From Prinia subflava (taxonomy: Eukaryota; Chordata; Aves; Passeriformes; Cisticolidae): DNA of 64,000 nucleotides. The stretch is taken from the NCBI RefSeq assembly GCF_021018805.1, contig NC_086257.1, positions 17,604,693-17,668,692 of the forward strand. Direction: 5' to 3'. How positions within the stretch are numbered: position 1 is the first letter of the stretch; each line of letters opens with the position of its first letter. A model generated the notes under the pieces. The model saw only the letters and a list, made by a program, of their open reading frames with translations, made no database searches and was not told the origin of the DNA. Positions 12,311-23,400 of this stretch are shown here, one piece after another. A program made the translations under genes and the position numbers.

Positions 12311-14070
12311 TGTCCTTCTGTTGCTTTTTCTAGTGGGCATCTGAGCTGAGCTGCTGGTGACAGCTTGGAAAAGGCTGCAGAGGGTGGCTGGGAGCTCTCT
12401 TGGACAGAGAGGTCCGCTGTGAGCAGTTTGTCCCGGAGATACGCTCAGAGAGCAGCAGGCAGCAGTGGGGGCTGCTGTGGCTCACTGTTTGTCTCCAGTG
12501 ACAGTAACCAGGGAAATATTTTTGAGCTAACTGGCCTCTGTTCAGCAGTGAGCAAGCAACCAGGCCTTCAGCTCCTGAGCTCAGAAATTATGTGAATAGG
12601 CTCTGAAATTATTTTGCTGGATGCATTAGTTTAGGGCAGAGCCAGTGGCTAGAATTTTTCTAAGATACAGTTTCAACTATGAAACTGTCTGCTGGCAAGC
12701 TCTGGGAGAAAGGAATGAAGACTGCTGTACAGTCTGCTGTATCTCTGGATTAGCTCAGTGTCCAGGCATTATAGTGAGCATATTTTAGCTTTGCAGTTTG
12801 CCACATGTGGGTTTTGTTATTTATGATGGTTTTTAACATGACATTATGGAAATGTTCTTTTGTTCTATTCTCTGAGCAGGAATTTGAGTTCTAGCAATCC
12901 AGCATTGTTGTGAAGGCCAGATTTTAGAAAGAAGATGAATTAACTTTTCTCTGGCAAAAATCAGAAGCTATCAAGAAGTTTTTACTACTAAGGCACTAGG
13001 CAAGAGGCTGTCCCATGCTGCTATAAATCTGGATTTATTTCTTGAATGCTGAGATTAGACCTTTGGAAGTTTTGTGGATAGTAGGATGTAGCATCCCCCC
13101 ACCAGGGGTGGTCTGTGAAATCAAGCAATATCTTGCTGACCAAATGATGTGGTATGGTGTGTTCTTTAGATTTTTTCTGATTATGGATAATTCACAATAT
13201 AGAGTGAGAATTTGTTAATTTCTTATCTATCTCCTATAATTTACAGCAGTATCATAAGAAGTATCTTCATAATAGGCTGGGATATGAAGTTACCTGAACT
13301 GAACAGTGGAGAGTGCTTTGAGAATTTTATATTAGTTTCTAAATTTAGCTTTTATGGGGATTATTAATGAAGAATTCCTAGATGTGTGCATAAATGTATG
13401 GTGTGTTCTTTCAGTAAGTAGTCTTTAAAGTCCTTGAAGAGTATAAATTTGTACACACCAATATATTTTTGTAGAATGTACCAACAGAAATCCAAAATGA
13501 CAGTTTATCTGTGCAGAAGAAAGATTTTAGTTTTTTTTTATTTACCAATCAATTTTAAGACTTCTTTAAAAGCAAACAAAAAATCTCCATCTAACAAGAA
13601 CATCCAAATACTGTTTCTGAAGAAGGGGTTAAATGGAAAAAGTAGCGAAATCTGTTTCTTCATCCAAGGAAGTCTATTTCAAAATATTTTGACATGGGTT
13701 TAGAAAGCTGACATAATGCCTAGAGGGTGTATTTCCATTTGAGAGGGCAAAATTTCAGTTTTTTGTATGAACAACTCTACTTTCTTCTCCTTACAAGTCA
13801 TCCACAGTAGACTCCTAATGTGTGCTGTGTCTGCCTGTAAAACAGCTTATTAAAACCTGTAACCACTCCTGGAGCACAGGAAAACACAACCTCTAAACAG
13901 GTCTTTTCCCTCTGTGACCTCTCCACTCGTAATTTTATGTTAAAATGAGCATCAGATTTAGTAAATGAGATTAATTGAAAATGCAGTGATCCAAAGAATT
14001 TGAAGAGTCTTCCTTGAAAGACTTAAAATCAGCAGAAATATGTGCTGATTTTATGAGCACATTTCTGAGC

Positions 14071-14105
14071 ACAGCTTTACCTGACCCAGGCTCAGGTAAA
14101 GCTGT
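14071..14105. repeat. Perfect hairpin, 14-bp arms and 7-base loop
   Basis: ACAGCTTTACCTGA (14071-14084) and its exact reverse complement TCAGGTAAAGCTGT (14092-14105) flank the loop CCCAGGC. The arms are of mixed composition, so this is not simple AT-richness. It is too short for a typical microRNA precursor. Confidence 0.85.
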
Positions 14106-15532
14106 ACCTCCATCATTAGGTTGCACAGAATGCCTTGGAAATACCAGTCACGACTCAGTTTAAGGACAGGAGAAAACTTCAGAGCAGATCTGCTGTGTGA
14201 TAGAAAATCACATCAGGCACCAATTCAGCTTCTGCCCAGGTAGACACTGGGACTCACAAGTTTCTGAGCTCTTCAGAGAAAGGTGCATTTCTAACCTTCC
14301 ATGGAGATTGTTTGGGAAAATCTGCAAGGCAATTCCTTCCACACCATGGCCTCACTCTGTTCTCTTCTCAAGGGACTGGAACATGTTGGCAGTGCATCAC
14401 TTAAGACAGAGTCTTGCTCCTAACATTGCTTCTCCAGATTTCTACTACCTTAGTGTACACAAAACTGGCTTAGCTGATGCAGCTCAAAATCCACCAGCTT
14501 AAACAGATACTTCCAAACCATGAGCAAGAGTTACTTAAATATTTTAGAAGAATCTTCAGTCTTTGGAAGATGGCTACCAAACCTTGCTATGAAACTTGGC
14601 TTTAATGAGAAGAGAAATTGCATTTTAACAAATTCTCTGTGTAGGTTTTACGGTTGTGTTTGATGAAAAATTGATCAGAGAGAAAAGTTGATTCCAGTCA
14701 CCTATGCTTTGTTTTGGCTTTTGCTCTAAGCTGACCTAAGTCTGATTCTCTCTGGAAGGAGAAGTTGTGGCTTTGCCACCCCACCCCTGCTATGCATTGC
14801 TAGTGCTTGTACCCTTCCAGCAGCTTTGCAGAGACCTAACCCAGATCAGAGGCAATCACTGAGGAATTGATTGCTTCACCTGATTTACAATAACTTTATT
14901 CCTGGCTTAGTTTTCACTTGACTCAACATGGGTTAGCAGAAAAAGAGGTGGGAGGAATGTGCCGAAGAACAAGAGAAAGGATGGGATTTCCTTTCTGTTT
15001 ATAGCTGAATTTTTAGTTCCTGTTCAGAACAATCTCTAGCACAGCAACTTGTATCAGTAACTGACCTTGTTGTTTGTCTGCCTGGGCTGAGACAATAAAC
15101 AAAGCTTTTCAGAGAGTAAACAAGGGGTACAAATGGTGAGAAAGAAAAAGAACTAGAAATTTTTAAAAAAGGAATCCAAACTAAGAGATTCTTTTTCTGG
15201 TGTAATAACCTTGAAGTTCTTTTTGACCTTCAGAAAGGGAAATATTTTGCTTAAGGACTTGAACTGGGAATTCTGGTGGGACAGAATATTTTCAAATCCT
15301 TTAGCCTGATTAAACCTTATCAATGAAATGTGCAAATGTATTCAATTCTCAAAATCTATCTTTGCTGTGCTAGAGTTTGCTGTTTTTGGTGGCAAGCAAA
15401 GCAGACTCAGGACTTGGGAGAAGTTCTGAACTGTAGGAATTCTGCAAATTTCAAACTCTGGATTTGCCTTTTGGTACTTTTTAAGGAGCATAAGTACACA
15501 TAATTTGAGGTGTCTTTTCCTGTTCTTAAAAT

Positions 15533-15560
15533 GAAATATCTGGCCAAGAAATATCTGGCC
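15533..15560. repeat. Two-copy tandem repeat, period 15
   Basis: GAAATATCTGGCC occurs at 15533-15545 and again at 15548-15560, separated by AA. It is a simple local duplication. Confidence 0.8.
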
Positions 15561-18500
15561 TCATGCTTAACCCTGTCTGACCCTTTTCCATCACATCAGC
15601 ACTCTGATTTTTCCCCAAACAATTAGGAAAGCTCTGAGTATAATTTTTGCCAGAGCTTGCACATAGTAGAAGTAGGCTGATGTACACTACTATTTTAGAA
15701 AATATTTTCTTTCACTCCAAGCTGTCTTCCCTCCCTGTCATTAAGAAGAAATGAACTTTCCTCTGGAAATCTGTAACCCGTTTTTCCAAGAGTAGTGACT
15801 TCAGGTGGGGGATTGAAGCCATCTTCTCCTGCAGTCAGCAGAAGGCTGGGCAGTTCAGCCAGTTAAAACCAGAGAGGCCCCAGTGTCCCGTTGTGGCTGG
15901 TGGCCTTTAGCTGTCCTTGGTGGAGCAACTGTGCCAATCTGCTCAGTGCATGCAGACCCTCACTCCCGCAGGTCACCTTTCCACACTCTTGGAAACAATT
16001 AGTTGCCATTAGCATGTAAAGTAGTTTGTGTCTGCTCAGGGAAGAGAGGAAAGAACAAGAGGATGTTCTTTGTTGCTTTTAATCATCTGCTGTTGGTGTA
16101 GCTCCTCCAGACCTGCTGTGGGAGCACAGCTGGGTGAGACACAGAATAAGCAAGTGTGTGTGTGTGCAAGCCCAAGCAGGTTTCATTTTTGAATGAGGAA
16201 TTATGAAGCCTAACTGAATGGCTTTCCCCTTGAGGATCAGATAGCACAGTTGCAGTGAGCCTCCCTAGAGAGCTGGGCAGGAGGAGAAGCTGTGCCAGAC
16301 AGATGGCTTTAGTAATTGCTTTTCTTTTTCTCTCCCTTGGTAGAAAACCTTGGGAAGCAAAACTGTAAGGTCTAATTCTTCTGCATTGAAACTGGCCTCT
16401 GCTAGGAATTGAATTTATTGCAGTTTAAGAAGAGAACCAAGAATAGATGAACTGTTTCTTTTCTTTTTTTTCCCCTCTTTTATCACATCCTTATTCATAT
16501 TTAAATTGTCCTGACAAATTCAATTAATTCAAGTAATGAAGAACTGTATGGTGTATATAAATGTTCATCTTTGATGGCCTGTGTAGGGGATTGGCATTAT
16601 TTCATGTAACACCAAACAATTAAATTTTTCTTTTTTAAATTTTAGAGGCTATGAATAATAAAAAAAGAAAAAAAAAAAAGAAAAGTGAAGACCACAAGAG
16701 CAATCACATAGAAGGTGGGAAATGTCTGAGTCAAGTTTCCCAAAATAGATATGTTCCAGACACTTGGCTGGTGTATGTTTTGATAGGATGTTGAGTTGCA
16801 TGCCTATACAGATTTTATCAGAGGACAGGACTTCTCTGAAGTGACCAGGAGTTGTCCAATCTCCTCTGCAGATATTAGCAAGAGGTGCAATGAAACAAGA
16901 TAGTTGTCAAGTTCTTGCAGCTTTTCAGCTTCCTGAAACCTTCTCCTTGACCCCATGAAGTGTTAAAATGTTCCTACCATCATGAGTTTTTCTGAAGTGT
17001 CTGTGAACCTGCAGCTATTGGCTCAATACCAGCTCATGTCACCCTGAAGAAGGGGTCTCTCAGCTGGAATATCAGTCCCACAGAAAAATGATACCTTGCT
17101 TCTGTCCAGAGGGTGAACAGCACTTTCTGCTGCCTTCTGGCTTGCAGTACAGACCAGAGAGGCTTCAGAGCTTCCTGGGATAGAGCTAGTGGAAGATATA
17201 AATGACTAATGCTCACTGACACCAGGCAAATGTCATCGCTTTGAAACAAACTCAGACTTGTGTCTTTTAGTTTGCTTATAAGATTTTTTTTTCCAAGCTT
17301 TTCTTCCAGTCAAATATTAAAAACTTCTTCCAGTAGCCCCAGGTAATCACATTTCCAAGGACTGGGACTTTTACTGCAAGTTCTGTGATGGTGTTACAAA
17401 TTCTTCCATGCTGGGGAGTAACTACCTTTAAGCACTGTCCTGGATGAAGATACAAATGGGCAAAAGGGACCTTGAGTGCTGTTGGCTACAGCTGCTGGCA
17501 TTTCACAGCCACATGATCTAATTTGCTGTTTGGGCTTATGAGGCACCTTCCCTTGTTTTCGCAGATTTTCTCAGTCTCTTGCTAGTTTCTTCTGCTGCAA
17601 TTTCTTTTCCCAGCATGTCAGTGTGTGAACTGTACTGACTTATGGAATGTGTGATTCCTTGTCACTGAACATGTTTTGTACCACCTTTCTCATCATCTGA
17701 ACATCTCCTCCTGAGTGTGAGTTTCACAGCAAATCCCATGAACTTCATCTTGCCCAGGCAGGGGATTTGATGAGAACTAACTGGCACTCTGCAGTTCTTG
17801 TTTCTTTTGCTTAATCTTATCCTTACATCACAAAAAATCTTTTGAAATAAAAAGGATATTTGGAAACCAGAAACCAAGCTATGTTTAGAACAAGCTAATA
17901 AAGCTAAATAGGTGTTGGGTGGGTGGTGGAATTTCTGTTTTGCTCGAGACTGGTTGATATTGATGATGTCCTCACGTTGGCAAACACCAAACACAAACTA
18001 AAGTAACGGCAGGTTTGTTACCCTGGAGGGCTGGGCAAGTCTCTGAGAGGCGAGAGATGGTGGCACATTTTCTAGTTAACTTTCCATTTCTGTCGAGCCT
18101 CCTTGTCATTCTGGCATCCACTGTAGAAACATTTTTTTTATTTTTGCAGCTGATTGGCATAATCCCAGTCCTGGTCAAACCTGAGTGTATCTGACAACCT
18201 GTAGGACTGCACAGATTCCACAATAACTTTGCACCTTCTGCATTTCTGGATGCTGAAATCAACAGTATTTCCTTCAATGGATGATGCCCTGAGGTTTCTT
18301 GGTTCTGAGAATCCAAGCTTTGTTTAAATTTTTAATTTGATTTTCCTTTCCTGTACTTCCATGTTGATTGTTTTTTGTTACAGTCAGCTACAGTCTCCAG
18401 TTTTTCTCTTCCGCCTTCATCTTGCTGCCAATGCTTATTTTGAAAAGGGCAAATCTGTTACTATTATGATGATTCAGAAATACTTCCAGTGTACTTTCTG

Positions 18501-19002
18501 AAGGATGGTAGAATCTTTGGACCAATAATCTGGGGACACCTGTTGAGAATTGTGTTCATAGATTACAGGACCTGGTTCCTTGAGTATAGTATTTATCTGA
18601 CTCCAAATAGTGCCATCAACAAGCTGTTCTTCAGCAGGTGGAGGGAAATCAAGCTTATAGTATTCCCTACTTTCAAAAAATAACCTTGTATATTCCAAAA
18701 GATTTTAGTTTGCTTTCCTTTATTTCCTCTGCTCTTTCCTCCCCAGGTCCCATTCTGGATATGCATGGAAGAAATTGCAGAGTAAAAGAGGAAAACTTAA
18801 TGGGTTACAATTCTTTTGTTTGCTTTGGGAATGTATAACAATCCCTGATGCCAAGCTCCTTAGTGATTCCTGGTTGCTTTTGCCACCTACAATGACAAGA
18901 ATCAGAGAGCTGATAGGAAGCCTCATAAACAGGACGGAAAAGAAGGTCCTACATCAAAAACATCACTCATTTGAGTTTGCATTTTCTCCTATTAAGTTCA
19001 AA

Positions 19003-19030
19003 AAGGAGGATTTGCAAATTCATCCTCCTT
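19003..19030. repeat. Inverted repeat around an ATTTGCAAAT palindrome
   Basis: AAGGAGGAT (19003-19011) and ATCCTCCTT (19022-19030) are perfect complements. The loop carries TTGCAA, which with its edge forms the palindrome ATTTGCAAAT (19010-19019), similar to C/EBP-type binding sites. Any regulatory role is inference. Confidence 0.6.
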
Positions 19031-20398
19031 GACTCCTCCTCTCTCCCCCCCACCCCAGTTCTTTGGAATTATTGCCTTTTTTGTGCATCAGCCAAAATCT
19101 CTGCAACTTCTTTTCACATTGTCTGTCACCTGTTGTGACACAAGCTCTTCAGCTGCTTCATCTCAAGACATTAGTGGAAAAAATTAAAAGTGCTTGAAAA
19201 TGAAATAAAAATTTCCAAATGACGCTGTGTAATTTAAAACCTAGAATTTCTAGTTCTGGAAAGGATCAGAGTGGATGTCTGAAAGCAAGACAGAGAAGGT
19301 ATTTTGGGCAGTAGGCTAGGATGCAGAAGAAGCTAATCTCTAACCTCTCTGACCTCCCTCTCTGTTTCTGGACTGTAGGTTTAAAAGCAGGTGCACAAAA
19401 GTATTTCAGTGCCTGTGTTGAATTCACATCAGTTAAGGTTTTGGTGCTTAAATGGGGCAGCTGCCTGTCCTGACTCAGGTCTGTGATCTATCTGGAGCAG
19501 CCTCCTTCCTTCCACCTCTTGTCCGGGCACTTAGAGGTGATCTGTGCAACATCAGGACTGGTTGTTGTTCTGCACAGTGGCTAAAGGAGTAGCTCCAATA
19601 TGTGTTTTTATAACATAAACCTTGATCCTACCAGTTGATTTGGCAGATATTTTTCAGTAAATGTTGCTTCTTTAGACTGGCATGAAGAGTGGGGAAAATA
19701 ACTGGGTGCACCTGTTACAGAAAGGGATCAAATTAGCTCCATGTGAGATGATAATTGCTTTTCACTGCATAGATCACACACAAAAGTTGAGGTAATTTTT
19801 TGCCCAGCTATTTGCCAAGTTACTTTTTAACTTTTTAGTGTTTACTTCAAAATAACAGGCTTTGTTTTCATGAGAAGAAAGTCTCCCAGCCCCTTATTTC
19901 CTCCTTTTACTATGTATTTACTTGTAGCGGAAAAAGCATCGGGAAAGGAAACGGTTGTGGATTGGCTGGTTACACAAAGTCCTCCAGCAGAGATGGGGGA
20001 GTTCAGGGTGGAACAGGGCCATATATGTGGAACAGACTTCAGTGTTCCAAAAACCGAAAAATTGCTGTAGTGGGAGGCCAAATGCAATGACTTAATATGG
20101 AACCTGAAGCGGTAAGGAGCAGGCTGTCAGCTTGAGCAAACCTGTGGCAAGCTCTGGCAAATCTGCTGGGGCTGGTTTATGGAAAGAGATCACAAGGCAA
20201 TAGATGAAGCTAACAGGCTGAAGAGGAGACTCTGTAAGTATCATAATCTTCACCACGATAGTCATATAATAGCTCAGGCAATAGTCTGGCTAGGCTCTTT
20301 TTGAGTGTCATCTTTGTTTTCCTGGGTTGTTAAAGGAGGAAAAAAATTGTCATTTAGGCTGTATGAACTCACTGAAGATTTCTGTTTTCCTTGCGCAG

Positions 20399-20482
20399 AT
20401 GAAATCATGCAGCAGGAGATACGGCCGCTGGTAGCAGTGGATATAATAGAGCAGCTCCACAGGCAATTTGCAATCTTGTCAG
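20399..20482 (+). CDS. MCF2L2: MCF2L2 exon a (first definite coding exon)
   Basis: The acceptor TTGCGCAG precedes 20399 and the donor TCAG|GTAAGA follows 20482. The exon encodes DEIMQQEIRPLVAVDIIEQL and the residues up to ILSG, the start of the Sec14-like region conserved in MCF2L and MCF2L2. It begins in phase 1 and ends in phase 1. The frame happens to stay open far into the following intron, to 20961. Confidence 0.95.
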
Positions 20483-23400
20483 GTAAGAAGTTGCTGGTAA
20501 TGACACTCTGTGATTCTCTTGGGAACATATTGGAATGTGTCGTGCTGACTGTCACCCTTCAGCTCTGTACAGCGGTTGCAATAGTATTATCATATTGCTC
20601 CTGGAAAGTGCTGCTACAATCAGATATTCAGTGTATGGAATGGATAAATGCCAAGCTGCTGTACTTGTTTTTTGAAGCCAAGCTAATTTTCCATGTTCTC
20701 CACAATGGGTTGGGAGGAACATATTTAGAGGGCAAGAAATTAAACAAAATTTTCACTTCATATCTTTGCACAATGTCCGAGCATCTTGTTTGTGGGAAAA
20801 GATTTTTGTCTATCGGGGATCTATTCATGACCTCCCCCTTCTTCCTTATTTGCCTTTGTTTTAGAAATGATTCATTGCTAAAGTGTAAGGTTCTAATCTT
20901 TAAAAGATATGATTATTACATAGTCCTTTGTTTGCCCAAAGTTTTCAATTACACAAAGTGACGCAGTTCCTTCCCCAAAGAAAGAGCTGATACTGAAATA
21001 TTTGGCAAATTATTTAATGCATTATTTTGGATACTGTAGATGATAAATCTTATCTGGGTCCTAAAACAGTGACTGCATGGCCTCTGGCAACTCCTTTTGT
21101 CTCTATTTCTACCCGTTCTGCAAATAAGAAAATTCAGAATTTGGTTATCATCTTCCCATAGAAACAGTGAAATATCACTAATTTTCAGCATTGTATCTTG
21201 AAAATGCTGAGACTATAAGAAGATCCTCTTGGAAAGCCTGTCCCTCTTGGTGGAGAGGAGCACTGGGTATAACGTGCAGAGAGGGCACCAACCCAGCTCT
21301 GGAAATGGGCAGCTCAGCAGGCCCAATCCTTGCTGCATCTTTGCATTTTAAAATACATTCCTAGTTGTCAAAAGAAATCCAAATCTAGTTTACACAGAAT
21401 TCTTTAAGAGGCTCTGAGTATTAAAACTTGATTTTGGAGGCTTCCAGATAGGATCTTGTGACAGTTTCCTAAGCTCAGTAACGAAAGGGTTTGCTTTAGA
21501 CAGAGGGTGTTGACTGGGCAGAGGTGGAACCAACTCCCTTCTCATCTGCAGTAAAACCTCCTGGGGTTCCACCTTCCTAGAATTCCTAATGAACACCCTC
21601 TGGGCAGGACAGGGTCTGTAACTGCATTAAATTGCTCATCCTTTTCATCCTGCTGTTGTGCTCAGTGCAGGGTCAGTAGGAATTGTTGAGAATTGAGGGC
21701 CTCATATGCAATTGCCTATCCAGTAAACTGGAGGATTGCTATTTTTGAATCTCGTTGCCTTGCAACATTTGGGATCAATAGCAAAAGCTGAATACAGCAT
21801 ATAATGAGCAACTTATGGAAAGTGGTTTACTAAACAGGAAGAACAAAACCCATTTCCAGTTCCAGCTAGAACATTAAACATGGAATAAAAATGTCAGAGT
21901 AGACATAAAAAAAGGATTTTCATATTTCTTTATGTACTCATAATTTCAGCAGTGCTTGTATTCTCACCTGCTATTTTAGCAAATTCAACTCTTCACATTT
22001 ATCTAATTCTTTTATTCTTGGAAGTGATGAGAAAGATGTTTAAATAAGGCTGTTAAAATGTGAGCTGCTTAAAGACTTGAAGAATAACTCTTCATAGAAG
22101 GCAAGGCTGAGGGGCTTTGTTAGGAATCAGCAAATAACTGATTCATCAACATAGCAGTACTAATCACAAATACCAGAGGAAAGTGAGAGGGTGTCTTTCA
22201 TGCCCCTATCTACATAAATAACAAAATGCATTTTAAGAATTTTCAGGCTTATCTAAAATCTCCTCAGTCCAGCAATAGTATCCTGCTATAAAACAGGGCA
22301 GTGTAGTTCATAGTTTCTAAATTGATTTCAGTCTGAAGTTTACACCTAAATTTGGAAACCTGGGTGCCTCCATTCCAAAATCCCCATGGTAGCATGTGAA
22401 GAAGATAAGGAAGGCTTAGAAGTCCCTCTGGCCCAGTGTCCTATTCTGTTGGTGACCACTGGTGAGTGATAGGTTAAACATGGCAGGAATCTTCCTTACT
22501 CTCCCTCTATTACCTCCTGCAAAGAGAACTTTAGCTGCAAGCCAGACATTACTATACTTTTCAAAAATGCATTTCTCTAAGTAAAGTAACTTTCTTTATC
22601 CTTTAGCAAAAGATTGGGTTTTTTCATGCAATGAAAACAAAACTGGGCACTCTTCTGCCTCATTTCATTTATTAAAATAATTCACATGTAAATGACCTCA
22701 TTTGATTTAGATTTTTTTTCCAGATGGCTCTGTAGCTTTTCCTCAAAGCATGCTGTTCGCTGCTTTTCATTAGGTACAAGCAACCACAAGTATTTTGGTG
22801 CTTCAGCACTTGCCTACATGGTGGTTGAAAATTTGATACTTAACCTATTTCCTGGTTTTCCATATTGAAATGTTGCAGCTCAGTAGCCACTGTCTGGAAA
22901 AAAACCCCAACCCTTCTATTCTTTGTTGCCACCAACATGGGCAGTAAAAGGCAGTTCCAGTGTTCTTGTAGAGTGCTATGGACATAAATTATGTTTCTCT
23001 GAACAACTTCCTAACAGTGGTATACACTGATTTATAGTAGATGGGGTTGTTTCTTTCAGTCTGGAGGCTACAGCCCCCAGGGCACAGCCAGTCACTCTTC
23101 CATGCCTGTGCAGAACCCAGAGTCTGGTTTGTGTTACTCCACAGCCTCTAGCATTGTCAAGCTCTCCTGTTCAGTCCTGTGGACCCCAAAGGCATTTGTC
23201 CAGTGATAATGAAAGTCAGCGGTTGACTGTTTCAAACTTTGTCATAAATTAGTGTCTTTTTGATTAATACCACCTTTTTAGTAACAGCTGGCAGCTGAGG
23301 CAGATGCAGTGAACTCAAAATGTTCCCTTGCAGTAAAGCAGAAAAGAAAGAGGAAAATGATTGAATCAAAGGCTCTTTGTTTTCTCTGGACATGACTCAT

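Larger units (their letters stand above)
4352..20398. other. Upstream region or first intron of MCF2L2
   Basis: These 16 kb separate the candidate first exon from the first definite MCF2L2 exon. They contain two CpG-rich stretches (10590-10775 and 11980-12310), perfect hairpins at 4673-4703 and 14071-14105, MIR-like fragments near 6195-6240 and 11300-11360 (the 'ctgtgcctc...atctgtaaa' type of wording), a short GT repeat near 16156, and an A-rich tract at about 16650-16690. No open frame here has recognisable domain content. Confidence 0.6.

Noticed and set aside
11906..12349. 147- and 134-codon overlapping open frames on the + strand
   Set aside because: Same reason: they lie in the CpG island, the peptides are low-complexity R/S/P/L-rich, and no donor gives the phase needed for MCF2L2.
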